Below are positions 8,634-17,017 of a DNA stretch of 64,000 bases, one piece after another; position 1 is the first letter of the stretch; each line of letters begins with the position of its first letter. The notes beneath the pieces were generated by a model that did no database searches, was not told the origin of the DNA, and worked only from the letters and a program-made list of their open reading frames with translations. The stretch lies in the NCBI RefSeq assembly GCF_028621955.1, contig NZ_CP117516.1, positions 1,572,001 to 1,636,000 of the forward strand. Direction: 5' to 3'. The DNA comes from Erythrobacter sp. BLCC-B19. GTDB lineage: Bacteria > Pseudomonadota > Alphaproteobacteria > Sphingomonadales > Sphingomonadaceae. The position numbers and the translations under genes were made by a program.

Positions 8634-9589
8634 GCACGCTGCCGCCGCTTCCCGCTGGGTCCGATGCCGACGAGGCCGAGGGCCAACCCGCCGCCACGCC
8701 GCAACGCCCCGTCGGCCGCGCCGCTGCGCGGCTGCTCCCGCCGACGCGGCTGACCGGTCCGATCCCCTATGTCATCGCCATCCTGATCGCGCTGATGGTG
8801 ATTGCCGCAGCCGGAGGCCTTGCCTTCGGCAATCTTGCAACCTCGGCCCGCGCCGGGCTTTCGCGCGGGGTGAGCGTTCAGGTGATCGAGCCCAATCCCG
8901 ATCTGCGTGGCCCCAGGGGGCAGGACGCGCTCGGCGTGCTGACCGGACTGGAGGGCGTCACTGCCGCCCGGCTGGTGCCCGAGGCCGAACTGGTCGCCAT
9001 GCTCGAACCGTGGCTGGGCGAGGCGGCAACCTCCGGCGATATTCCGATCCCGGCGCTGATCGATGTCGAGCTGGCAGGCCCGGTCGATGCCGCCGGGGTC
9101 GCCCGGATCGAGGCCGCGCTGGCCGCCAAGGTGCCGGGCGCGCGGGTCGATGCGCAGGGCGATTTCCTGAAGCCCGTGGCCGAGGCGCTGGCTGCGCTGC
9201 AATGGATGGCGGTCGGCCTGATTGCGCTGGTCGCGCTGGCGACGGCGGCGGCGGTGTGGCTGGCGGCGCGCAATGCCTTTGCCAGCGCGCGCGAGACGGT
9301 CGAAATCATGCACCTGCTCGGTGCCAGCGCATCGCAGATCGCGGCGGTGTTCCTGCGCGATGTCCTGCGCGAGGCGGCGCTCGGCGCCATGCTGGGCGGG
9401 GCGATCGGCGCGGGCGCGGTGTGGCTGCTCGGCCAGCAATTCGCCGCGCTTCAAAGCGGGATGGTGAGCGGCGGGGGACTGACGCTGGCCGATTGGCTGG
9501 TGATCGCCGCGATCCCGGTGGCCGGCGTGCTGCTGGCGCTGGCGACGGCGCGGATCACCATTGCGCTTGCCCTGCGCGACATGCTCTAA
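8630..9589 (+). CDS. ftsX: Cell division permease FtsX
   Basis: The membrane partner of FtsE (319 aa). It has a cytoplasmic N-terminal extension rich in Ala/Pro, a first membrane helix near residue 45, a periplasmic loop of about 100 residues, and three further helices at the C-terminal half, the usual four-helix FtsX topology. The GTG start overlaps the ftsE stop by four bases. The C-terminal region with HLLGASASQIAAVF is typical of FtsX. Confidence 0.93.
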   Translation: MSTLPPLPAGSDADEAEGQPAATPQRPVGRAAARLLPPTRLTGPIPYVIAILIALMVIAAAGGLAFGNLATSARAGLSRGVSVQVIEPNPDLRGPRGQDALGVLTGLEGVTAARLVPEAELVAMLEPWLGEAATSGDIPIPALIDVELAGPVDAAGVARIEAALAAKVPGARVDAQGDFLKPVAEALAALQWMAVGLIALVALATAAAVWLAARNAFASARETVEIMHLLGASASQIAAVFLRDVLREAALGAMLGGAIGAGAVWLLGQQFAALQSGMVSGGGLTLADWLVIAAIPVAGVLLALATARITIALALRDML

Positions 9590-9601
9590 GCTGGCCAAAC
9601 A

Positions 9602-10135
9602 ATGATCCGGCGTTTCCTCTCTCTGATTGTGCTTGTCTGGGTGATCGGCTTTCTGTGGTTCGTGGTCGCCCTGCCGCGTCCCGCGCAGGAGCCGGTCAAG
9701 ACCGACGCTGTCATCGTGCCCACCGGCGGGCCGGGGCGGATCGCGCGCGGGCTAGAGGTGCTCGACAAGGGGCTGGCCGCGAAGATGCTGGTCAGCGGGG
9801 TCGACCGCGAAGTGCGCCCGCAGGAATTCGCCGCCCAGTTCGGCGTCTCGCCGCGCCGCATGGCCTGCTGCGTGACGCTCGGTTTTGCCGCAGTCGATAC
9901 CCGCTCCAACGCCTCGGAAACTGCCAAGTGGGTGGCGCAGAACGAGGTGCGCTCGCTCCGGCTGGTTACCACTGACTGGCATATGCGCCGCGCTGCGGGC
10001 GAGCTTGACCGCACCCTGCCCGATCACGTCACGGTGATCCGCGATGCGGTGCCATCGCAGGCCGATTTCAAGACGCTGTTCCTCGAATATCACAAGCTGC
10101 TCGCCAGTCGCGCGCTGGGATTGGCCGACCTTTGA
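9602..10135 (+). CDS. DUF218 (YdcF/SanA-like) membrane protein
   Basis: A 177-residue protein with one N-terminal membrane anchor and a DUF218 domain. Conserved features are DAVIVPTGGPGRIARGLEVL and the later RSNASETAKW and TTDWHMRRA segments. Family members include ElyC and SanA, implicated in envelope integrity; the biochemical activity is poorly defined. It begins 12 bases after ftsX, and its stop overlaps the TTG start of the acyltransferase, suggesting one transcript ftsE-ftsX-DUF218-plsC. Confidence 0.85.
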   Translation: MIRRFLSLIVLVWVIGFLWFVVALPRPAQEPVKTDAVIVPTGGPGRIARGLEVLDKGLAAKMLVSGVDREVRPQEFAAQFGVSPRRMACCVTLGFAAVDTRSNASETAKWVAQNEVRSLRLVTTDWHMRRAAGELDRTLPDHVTVIRDAVPSQADFKTLFLEYHKLLASRALGLADL

Positions 10136-10824
10136 AAACGCTTGTCGCCGCGTTGCGTTCGCTCGCCTTCTATGTGCTGTTCTATGGCGGCAGCACGCTG
10201 CTGGTGAGTGCCTCGGCCCTTGCGGTGACGGCCCGGCCGGCATGGCTGGCAGAGATCGTGCGGCGCTGGGGTGCGTGGCACTTGTGGTGCACGCAGAAGG
10301 TGCTCGGGATCGAGGTCGTGCTGGATGGTGAACTGCCGCAGGGGCCGGTGCTGATCGCGGTCAAGCACGAGGCCTTTTTCGAGGCGATCGACACCCCGCG
10401 CCTGTTCGCCCACCCCGCTGTCTTCGCCAAGCAGGAGCTGTTCCGCATCCCCGGCTGGGGCTATTCGGCGCTGGTCTATGGCCTGATCCCCGTCGCGCGC
10501 GAGGAAGGCGCCAAGACCCTGCGCCAGATGCTGGCGCTGGCCAAGCAGCGGGTCGAGGAAGGCCGCCCGCTGGTGATCTTCCCCGAAGGCACCCGCGTGC
10601 GCGTAGGCACCCGCCCGCGCCTGCAGGCGGGGTTTGCGGGGCTCTACAAGCTCCTGAAGCTGCCGGTGGTGCCGATCGCGGTGGATAGCGGGCGGCTGTA
10701 CCACCACGTCATCAAGCGCCCGGGCCGGATCACCTACAAGGTCGGCGAAACAATCCCCGCCGGCCTCCCGCGCGAGGAGGTCGAAGCGCGGGTGCATGCG
10801 GCGATCAATGTGCTGAACGGGTAG
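10132..10824 (+). CDS. plsC: 1-acyl-sn-glycerol-3-phosphate acyltransferase
   Basis: A PlsC-family lysophosphatidic acid acyltransferase (230 aa) making phosphatidic acid at the inner membrane. An N-terminal hydrophobic segment precedes the catalytic block KHEAFFEAIDT, which is H-x4-E instead of the commoner H-x4-D, and the FPEGTR substrate motif. The TTG start overlaps the upstream DUF218 stop by four bases (TTGA). It is the last gene of the ftsEX run and converges on tyrA. Confidence 0.88.
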   Translation: MKTLVAALRSLAFYVLFYGGSTLLVSASALAVTARPAWLAEIVRRWGAWHLWCTQKVLGIEVVLDGELPQGPVLIAVKHEAFFEAIDTPRLFAHPAVFAKQELFRIPGWGYSALVYGLIPVAREEGAKTLRQMLALAKQRVEEGRPLVIFPEGTRVRVGTRPRLQAGFAGLYKLLKLPVVPIAVDSGRLYHHVIKRPGRITYKVGETIPAGLPREEVEARVHAAINVLNG

Positions 10825-10880
10825 GGAACGCCGAGGCCGCGTCAACTTTCGGCCGGAACAAGGCCAAAGCCGCCCTGCCC

Positions 10881-11789
10881 TTACGCCCCGTGCTCTCGCC
10901 CGAAGTCCGGTCGGCTGTCGTCCTGACCCTGCTCGATCACCGCGCGGCGGATGGCGCGGGTGCGGGTGAAGAGGTCGAACAGCGCGTCGCCATCGGCTGA
11001 TCGGATCGCGCGCTGCATCGCGGTGAGGTCCTCGACAAAGCGCCCCAGCATCTCCAGCACCGCGCCCTTGTTGCTGAGGAACACGTCGCGCCACATCACC
11101 GGATCGGAGGCGGCGATGCGGGTGAAGTCGCGGAAGCCCCCCGCCGAATACTTGATCACCTCGCTCTGGGTCACGTCCTCCAGATCGCTCGCGGTGCCGA
11201 CGATGGTGTAGGCGATGAGGTGCGGGATGTGGCTGGTGACCGCGAGCACGAGGTCGTGGTGGGCCGCGTCCATCAGTTCGACCTTGGAGCCAAGGGCGGC
11301 CCAGAAGTCGGAAAGGGCTTCGAGCGCGGCGGGATCAACGCCCTCGGGCGGGGTGATGATGCACCAGCGGCCCGCGAACAGCGTGGCGAAGCCTGCGTCC
11401 GGGCCGCTCTGTTCGGTGCCCGCAACGGGGTGAGCGGGGATGATGGTGGCGCCGGGGAGCGCTTCGGCCAGCGCGTGGGCGACAGCTTCCTTGGAGGAGC
11501 CGACGTCGCTGATGATCGCTTGCGGCTTGAGGCCCGGCGCAATCGCCCGTGCCGCATCGCCCATCGCGCCGACGGGGACGCACAGGATCACGAGGTCGGC
11601 GTCCGCCACGGCAGCCTCGGGGGTGTCGTGGACGGTCTCGACCAGTCCGCGTTCGGTTGCGCGTGCGCGCACAGCCGGGTCACGATCCCAGCCGGTGGTC
11701 GCAATGGCCAGCCCGCGTGCCTTGACGGCAAGGCCGATCGACCCGCCGAGCAGACCAAGACCGATGATGGCGAGGCGCTGGATCGTCAT
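10881..11789 (-). CDS. tyrA: Prephenate/arogenate dehydrogenase
   Basis: A TyrA-family NAD(P)-dependent dehydrogenase (302 aa) for tyrosine synthesis. It has an N-terminal Rossmann motif IGLGLLGGSIG, the SDVGSSKE segment and the catalytic-region motif HPVAGTEQSGPDAG. It is monofunctional, with no chorismate mutase domain. Its ATG overlaps the hisC stop (ATGA), and hisC/tyrA pairing is common because the HisC family can also transaminate aromatic precursors. Whether prephenate or arogenate is preferred cannot be told. Confidence 0.92.
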   Translation of the reverse strand: MTIQRLAIIGLGLLGGSIGLAVKARGLAIATTGWDRDPAVRARATERGLVETVHDTPEAAVADADLVILCVPVGAMGDAARAIAPGLKPQAIISDVGSSKEAVAHALAEALPGATIIPAHPVAGTEQSGPDAGFATLFAGRWCIITPPEGVDPAALEALSDFWAALGSKVELMDAAHHDLVLAVTSHIPHLIAYTIVGTASDLEDVTQSEVIKYSAGGFRDFTRIAASDPVMWRDVFLSNKGAVLEMLGRFVEDLTAMQRAIRSADGDALFDLFTRTRAIRRAVIEQGQDDSRPDFGREHGA

Positions 11790-12883
11790 GCCGCCTCTCC
11801 GCACAGCCGCCGCAGCGTCGCGATGACATCGGTGGTCGCTTGCGCGGTGCCGATGGTGATGCGCAAGGCATTGGGCAGACCCTGCGACGGCAGGTGGCGC
11901 ACGGCATACCCGGCATCCGACAGGGCTTCGAGCGCCTGTGCGGCGCTCACCGCACCCTCGAAGTGGACGAGCAGGAAGTTCGCCTCGCTCGGAGACGCCG
12001 AGATGCCGTGGTTGCCGAGGGCGGCGATGGCCTCGGCCAGCCGGGCGCGTTCGCGGGTGTTGTGCTCGCGGCTGGCGGCAACGAAGCTCTGGTCGCCCAA
12101 GGCGGCGAGCGCGGCCTTCTGCCCGCTCACCGAGACGTTGAAGGCGCCGCGCAGGCGGTTGACGAGATCGACAAGGTGGGCCGAGCCAGTGACCCAGCCG
12201 ACCCGCTCGGAGGCAAGGCCATAGGCCTTGGAGAAGGTGCGGCTGACCAGCACATTGTCGTGGGTCTTGGCCATCTGGAAGGCCAGCGTCTGGAAAGCAG
12301 GGTCGACGTATTCGGCATAGGCCTCGTCGATCACCAGCAGCACGTCGGACGGCAGGCCGGCGTGCAGGCGGGCGACTTCGGACGGGGGCAGGAAGGTGCC
12401 TACGGGATTGTTGGGGTTGTCGAGCAGCACCACGCGGGTGCGCGCGGTCACCGCGGCCAGCAGGTTGTCGACGCTCGCGCCGTAACCCTCGGGCTCGGCG
12501 AACACCGGGCTCGCGCCGACTTTCTGCGCGAGCAGGGGATAGAGCGAGAAGGAGTATCGCGATGCCAGCACCTCGTCCCCCGGCCCGGCCAGCGCCTGCA
12601 CCGCGCAGTGCAGCAGCTCGCCAGAGCCCGTGCCGCACACGATGAGCGCGGGATCAAGGCCGTGGATTTGCGCGATCGCCTCCCGCAGCATCCGCGCGTC
12701 GGGATCGGGGTAGTCAGCGGCGACATGGCCCTCGGCCAGCGCAGCGAGAGCCGCAGGGCTGGAGCCCAGCGGGTTCTCGTTCGCCGACAGCTTCACCAGC
12801 GGCTTGCCCGAAGCGGACTTCGACTTGCCGGGGACATAGGCGTGGATCTGGGCGATCCAGGGTTTGGGTTCGGGCTTGCTCAT
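11786..12883 (-). CDS. hisC: Histidinol-phosphate aminotransferase
   Basis: A fold-type I PLP aminotransferase (365 aa) of histidine synthesis. It shows LSANENPLGSSP, the DNPNNPVGT motif, DEAYAEY and the PLP-binding lysine in SRTFSKAYGLA. It is the upstream gene of a coupled pair with tyrA, so an additional role in aromatic amino acid transamination is plausible. It is divergent from metX across about 120 bp. Confidence 0.92.
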   Translation of the reverse strand: MSKPEPKPWIAQIHAYVPGKSKSASGKPLVKLSANENPLGSSPAALAALAEGHVAADYPDPDARMLREAIAQIHGLDPALIVCGTGSGELLHCAVQALAGPGDEVLASRYSFSLYPLLAQKVGASPVFAEPEGYGASVDNLLAAVTARTRVVLLDNPNNPVGTFLPPSEVARLHAGLPSDVLLVIDEAYAEYVDPAFQTLAFQMAKTHDNVLVSRTFSKAYGLASERVGWVTGSAHLVDLVNRLRGAFNVSVSGQKAALAALGDQSFVAASREHNTRERARLAEAIAALGNHGISASPSEANFLLVHFEGAVSAAQALEALSDAGYAVRHLPSQGLPNALRITIGTAQATTDVIATLRRLCGEAA

Positions 12884-13003
12884 GCGAGTGGCGCGATAGC
12901 CAGTTTGGCCCTGCGAATACAGCGCGAAAACGCGTGAGGCGCGGGCGCGCGATTGATACCCCGATTGACACGGGCGGGGGGCTACCCCAAGTCGCGGGCC
13001 ACC
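12884..13003. promoter_or_regulatory. hisC/metX divergent promoter region
   Basis: This 120-bp spacer holds a near-perfect direct repeat, GATTGATAC at 12951-12959 and GATTGACAC at 12963-12971, twelve bases apart. The second copy contains a TTGACA hexamer (12965-12970) that could be a -35 for metX, but no good -10 follows. A small inverted repeat CGCG-aaaa-CGCG lies near 12923-12934. I do not recognise a SAM riboswitch here. Confidence 0.35.
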
Positions 13004-14104
13004 ATGAACGCCGTCCCGCCCGTCTCCCCGGTCTACCGTGTCCCCCACCCCCTGCCGCTCGACAGCGGGCAGGTGCTGGAAGGCTGCGAGATCGCCTATG
13101 AGACCTATGGCACCCTCGCCCCCGACGCGTCGAACGCGGTGCTGGTGTGCCACGCGCTGACCGGCGACCAATATCTCGCCAGCCCCCACCCGATCACCGG
13201 CAAGCCCGGCTGGTGGGAACGGATGGTCGGGCCGGGCAAGCCGATCGATACGGACCGCCACTTCGTGATCTGCGCCAACGTGATCGGCAGCTGCATGGGA
13301 TCGAGCGGCCCCGCAAGCCTTGCGCCCGACGGCCAGCCCTATGCCATGCGCTTCCCCGTCATCACCATCCGCGACATGGTGCGGGGGCTGGTGGCGCTGC
13401 TGGATGGCCTCGGGATCGAACGCTTGCACGCCGTGGTTGGCGGATCGATGGGCGGGATGCAGGCGTTGAGCCTCGCCGCCAACTGGCCCGAGCGCGCGGC
13501 GCGGGTGCTGGTGATCGCCTCCACCGCGCGCCATTCGGCGCAGAACATCGCCTTCCACGAGGTCGGGCGGCAGGCGATCATGGCCGATCCGGCGTGGGCC
13601 GAGGGCGACTACTACGACGCCGACGCCAAGCCCGACAACGGCCTCGCCGTCGCGCGGATGGCGGCGCACATCACCTACCTGTCGGAAGCGGGGCTGACCG
13701 AGAAATTCGGCCGGCGGTTGCAGGATCGTGAGGCCAAGGGCTTCGGCTTCGATGCCGAGTTTCAGGTGGAAAGCTACCTGCGCTATCAGGGCAGCGGCTT
13801 CACCCGGCGGTTCGACGCCAACTCCTACCTCTACATCACCCGTGCGATGGACTATTTCGATATTGCCGAGGAACACGGCGGCAAGCTCGCCAATGCCTTC
13901 CGGGGCACCGAGGCGCGGTTCTGCATCGTCAGCTTCGATACCGACTGGCTCTATCCCACCGCCGAAAGCCGCCATATCGTCCACGCGCTGAACGCGGCCG
14001 GGGCGAAGGTGAGCTTCGTGGAACTGAGCGCGCCGCACGGGCACGACAGCTTCCTGCTGGAACACGACCAGCTTGACCGCGTGGTGAAGGGGTTTGTGGA
14101 ATGA
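13004..14104 (+). CDS. metX: Homoserine O-acyltransferase MetX
   Basis: An alpha/beta-hydrolase-fold homoserine O-acetyl- (or succinyl-) transferase of 366 residues, the first committed step of methionine synthesis. The nucleophile elbow [10 protein letters not shown] gives the catalytic Ser. FDTDWLYP supplies the Asp and PHGHDSFL the His. The [12 protein letters not shown] segment is family-typical. Its TGA overlaps the ATG of metW (ATGA), a classical metX-metW operon. Start ATG 13004 fits the conserved N terminus. Confidence 0.93.
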   Translation: MNAVPPVSPVYRVPHPLPLDSGQVLEGCEIAYETYGTLAPDASNAVLVCHALTGDQYLASPHPITGKPGWWERMVGPGKPIDTDRHFVICANVIGSCMGSSGPASLAPDGQPYAMRFPVITIRDMVRGLVALLDGLGIERLHAVVGGSMGGMQALSLAANWPERAARVLVIASTARHSAQNIAFHEVGRQAIMADPAWAEGDYYDADAKPDNGLAVARMAAHITYLSEAGLTEKFGRRLQDREAKGFGFDAEFQVESYLRYQGSGFTRRFDANSYLYITRAMDYFDIAEEHGGKLANAFRGTEARFCIVSFDTDWLYPTAESRHIVHALNAAGAKVSFVELSAPHGHDSFLLEHDQLDRVVKGFVE

Positions 14105-14703
14105 GCGCGCGCCAATCCTCCCTGCGCCCTGACCTCGCGGCCATTGCCGCCCATGTTTCACCCGGCAGCCGGGTGCTCGACATCGGCTGCGGCGACGGCG
14201 CGCTGATGGCCGAGCTGGAGAGCGCGAGCGGCTGCGATGCGCGCGGGATGGAACTCGACGGCGAACTGGTCGAGCGCTGCGTGGCGCGCGGCCTCAGCGT
14301 GGTGCAGGGCGATGCCAATCTCGACCTCGCCAACTACCCCGACAAGGCGTTCGATTACGCGATCCTGAGCCAAACCTTGCAGACCGCGACGCGGCCTGAC
14401 CTGATGCTCGATGAATTGCTGCGCGTGGGGCGGCGGGCCTTCGTCTCCTTCCCCAACTTCGCTCACTGGCGCACGCGGGCGGCGCTGATGTTCGGCGGGC
14501 GGATGCCGGTGACCCGCGCGCTGCCGGTGAGCTGGTACGAGACGCAGAACATCCACCACGTCACGGTCGAGGACTTCCGCGACCTCGCCCGTATGAAGGG
14601 CGCGAAGGTCGAACGCGCGTGGTTTTTCTCGAATGAAAAGCAAATCGGCGCACCAGCAGCTAACTGGCGCGCCGAATTCGCGGTGTTTGAATTAAGTAGG
14701 TGA
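14101..14703 (+). CDS. metW: Methionine biosynthesis protein MetW
   Basis: A 200-residue class I methyltransferase-fold protein with motif [12 protein letters not shown], the [11 protein letters not shown] segment and the [10 protein letters not shown] block characteristic of MetW. MetW is reported to partner MetX in homoserine acylation. It overlaps metX by four bases. Confidence 0.92.
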   Translation: MSARQSSLRPDLAAIAAHVSPGSRVLDIGCGDGALMAELESASGCDARGMELDGELVERCVARGLSVVQGDANLDLANYPDKAFDYAILSQTLQTATRPDLMLDELLRVGRRAFVSFPNFAHWRTRAALMFGGRMPVTRALPVSWYETQNIHHVTVEDFRDLARMKGAKVERAWFFSNEKQIGAPAANWRAEFAVFELSR

Positions 14704-14705
14704 GA

Positions 14706-15098
14706 TCAGCCCGCGCGGTGCAGCATGCACAGCTTGTGGCCGTCGAGATCGAGCACATAGCCGAGGTTCAGCGTGCCCATCGCGCCGACGCGCGGCCCCG
14801 GCGGGTCTTCGATCGACTTGCCGCCCGCGGCGACAGCGGCGTCATGGAAGGCCTGCACCTGCTCAAGGCTGTCGCAGGCAAAGCCGATGGTCGATCCGTT
14901 CGAGGCGGTTGCGGGCTGGTTGTTGATCGGCTCGCTGATCGAGAACATCCCGCCATTGTGCATCCAGAAGGCGCGGCGGTGGCCGGTGGCGGCAACGTTG
15001 ATGTTGCCGGGTTTCGCGCCGAGCGTGGCGAGCACGGCGTCATAGAACGCCTTCGCCTTGTCGAAATCGCTCGTGCCGAGCATGATGTGACTGAACAT
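14706..15098 (-). CDS. VOC family (glyoxalase-like) protein
   Basis: A single-domain vicinal-oxygen-chelate protein of 130 residues (FSHIMLGTSDFDKAKAFYDAVL at the start, YVLDLDGHKLCMLH at the end). Potential metal ligands are His4 and the C-terminal Glu/His positions, but no specific enzymatic role is assignable. A GAGAGGAAC Shine-Dalgarno precedes ATG 15098. It converges on metW with two bases between the stops. Confidence 0.82.
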   Translation of the reverse strand: MFSHIMLGTSDFDKAKAFYDAVLATLGAKPGNINVAATGHRRAFWMHNGGMFSISEPINNQPATASNGSTIGFACDSLEQVQAFHDAAVAAGGKSIEDPPGPRVGAMGTLNLGYVLDLDGHKLCMLHRAG

Positions 15099-15220
15099 GA
15101 AAGTTCCTCTCCTCAGGTAAGGTGAGTTGCGGATTAGGACGGATTTTCGCCCCCGGCAATCAGCAAATGGGGCGAGAAAGCTGTAGCCAGAGGTTCATCC
15201 GCGCGGGCATAGGACAAGCC

Positions 15221-15622
15221 ATGGTCACGCCCGTTCTCGCCGTCCTGTTGGCGCTGCAAGCCGCAGCACCCGATGTCGCTCCTGCTCCCGCAGACCCGGC
15301 GGCTCCGGCTGTCTCGCTCGACGCCCTGCCGCTCGAGCAGGCTGCCACCGCGCGCTGCGCCATTGCCTTTGCCACCGTCAGCCGCTGGCAGAAATCGGGC
15401 GATACGCGCGGGAGCGCCTATCCCGACATGGAAACCACCGGCGGGCGCGAGTTCTTCGTTCAGGCGATGGCCAAGCTGATGGATGACGCGGGCCTCACCC
15501 GCGAGGATGTCATGACGCTCTCGTTTGAAGAGGTTGAGCGCAACGAAACCGCCGAGGGGACTGAGCGGGTCGCTGCCATGATGCCGGCCTGCGTCTTGAT
15601 GAAGTCGGCCGCAGGGCTGTAA
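15221..15622 (+). CDS. Small exported protein, unknown
   Basis: A 133-residue protein with a short signal-like hydrophobic N terminus (MVTPVLAVLLALQAAAP) followed by an Ala/Pro stretch and a compact helical domain with two Cys (RCAIAFATVSRW and MPACVLMK). ATG 15221 is preferred because it begins the signal sequence and has AGGACA upstream; the frame is open further upstream. I do not recognise the family. Confidence 0.6.
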   Translation: MVTPVLAVLLALQAAAPDVAPAPADPAAPAVSLDALPLEQAATARCAIAFATVSRWQKSGDTRGSAYPDMETTGGREFFVQAMAKLMDDAGLTREDVMTLSFEEVERNETAEGTERVAAMMPACVLMKSAAGL

Positions 15623-15684
15623 TCGCACCGACATATCCCCGCGTCCCGCGCGGGCCGTGCTGGATTCATGCCGCCAAACAAGGC

Positions 15685-16368
15685 ATGGAAACAGGCACCA
15701 TGTGGTTGCTTTATCAATTCCCCCTGTGCCCTTTCAGCCGCAAGATCCGGCTGCTGCTGAGCGAGAAGAACATCCCCTTCGATCTCGCCCGCGAAGACCC
15801 GTGGGCGGCGTCCGATCTGTTCTTCAACCTCAATCCGGCCGGGCGCACCCCGGTGATCGTCAATGAGGAAAAGGGCATCACCATCCCCGATAGCCGCGCG
15901 ATTGCGGAATATTTCGAGGAGACGGTCGACCGCAACCCGATGATCAACGGCACCGCTGCCCAGCGCGCGGAAATCCGCCGTCTGGTCGCCCTGTTCGACG
16001 AGAATTTCTACGCCGATGTCACCGCGCCCTTGCTGTCGGAACGCATGAAGAAGCGCATCCTGCGCCAGCCGCCCGACAGCGGCGCGCTGCGCAATGCGAT
16101 GAAGATGGCGCACGGGCATCTCGACTATCTCGACTGGCTGATCGACAACCGCCCCTGGGTGGCGGGGTCGACCATGAGCCTCGCTGACCTCGCGGCGGCG
16201 GCGCAGATATCGGTTGCGGATTACCTCGGCGGGATCGACTGGGCGGGGCATGAACAGTCACGCGGCTGGTATGCCGTGTTCAAGAGCCGCCCGAGCTTCC
16301 GCCCGCTGCTGACCGAGCGGATGGACGTGATCAAGCCGCCCGCGCATTACGCGTTGCTGGATTCTTGA
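15685..16368 (+). CDS. Glutathione S-transferase family protein
   Basis: A 227-residue two-domain GST. A thioredoxin-like N-terminal domain carries LCPFSRKIRLLL (CxxS) and NPAGRTPVIV with PDSRAIAEYFEE, followed by a helical C-terminal domain. The Cys-Pro-Phe-Ser motif and overall size also fit the alphaproteobacterial FtsZ-binding GST homologue FzlA, but I cannot separate these by eye. A start at ATG 15700 is equally possible. Confidence 0.82.
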   Translation: METGTMWLLYQFPLCPFSRKIRLLLSEKNIPFDLAREDPWAASDLFFNLNPAGRTPVIVNEEKGITIPDSRAIAEYFEETVDRNPMINGTAAQRAEIRRLVALFDENFYADVTAPLLSERMKKRILRQPPDSGALRNAMKMAHGHLDYLDWLIDNRPWVAGSTMSLADLAAAAQISVADYLGGIDWAGHEQSRGWYAVFKSRPSFRPLLTERMDVIKPPAHYALLDS

Positions 16369-16372
16369 TATC

Positions 16373-16458
16373 CGCACGCCCTCCGGCGTGCGAAATCCTC
16401 GCTCCCTTCGGTCGCTGCGGGCGGCCGGTCGGCCTTGCGGTTCATCTGCGATGAACCG
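16373..16458. repeat. Three-hairpin intergenic repeat, copy A
   Basis: A palindromic element between the GST gene and msrB. Hairpin 1 is CGCACGCC-CTCC-GGCGTGCG (16373-16392). Then come the core ATCCTCGCT (16395-16403) and GCTGCGGGCGG, a small hairpin GGCC-GGTC-GGCC, CCTTGCGG, and a last hairpin CGGTTCAT-CTGCG-ATGAACCG (16438-16458). A second copy lies at 33731-33827 with the same core and with stems that differ but still pair. Confidence 0.75.
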
Positions 16459-16486
16459 ATATAGTGCTGGTCAGAGAGGATAGACC

Positions 16487-16894
16487 ATGACCGACGATCC
16501 CCGCACGATCACCGACGCCGAATGGCGCGAAAAGCTGACCCCGATGCAGTATCACATCCTGCGCGAGGCGGGGACGGAGCGCGCCTTCACCGGCGAATAC
16601 GACAAGTTCTACGACGAGGGCGAATACCACTGCGCCGCTTGCGGCACGCAGCTGTTCTATTCCACCGCCAAGTACAATTCCGGCTGCGGCTGGCCCGCCT
16701 TCACCCGCCCCGCCACGGACGAGGTGATCGAGGAACACCGCGATGTCAGTTACGGCATGATCCGCACCGAAGTGCGTTGCGGCAAGTGCGGCAGTCACCT
16801 TGGCCACGTCTTCCCCGATGGCCCGCCCGAACAGGGCGGCTTGCGCTATTGCATCAATTCGGCGGCGCTGATCTTCACCCCAGCCGAGGATTGA
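16487..16894 (+). CDS. msrB: Peptide-methionine (R)-S-oxide reductase MsrB
   Basis: A 135-residue MsrB reducing methionine-R-sulfoxide in oxidised proteins. Zinc ligands are in CAACGTQLF and CGKCGSHLGH, and the substrate pocket is GCGWPAF. The catalytic Cys is in RYCINSAAL. GAGAGGA precedes the ATG. The S-specific enzyme MsrA is encoded elsewhere in the window (30665-31219). Confidence 0.95.
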   Translation: MTDDPRTITDAEWREKLTPMQYHILREAGTERAFTGEYDKFYDEGEYHCAACGTQLFYSTAKYNSGCGWPAFTRPATDEVIEEHRDVSYGMIRTEVRCGKCGSHLGHVFPDGPPEQGGLRYCINSAALIFTPAED

Positions 16895-17017
16895 GACGCC
16901 CTGCCGCCATGCCGGGGGAGAGCCGCGTAAAGCCGGGTTCACCCGCGGTTACAACTTGCCTATGCATGGGCGCGCGTTCCTGCCCCCTCGGGGCGGGCAT
17001 GAGATAGGCACGAAGCA

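Noticed and set aside
12884..13003. SAM riboswitch upstream of metX
   Set aside because: Such elements are common before metX in alphaproteobacteria, but the SAM-II core pattern and pseudoknot sequence could not be found in this spacer. A covariance-model search would settle it.
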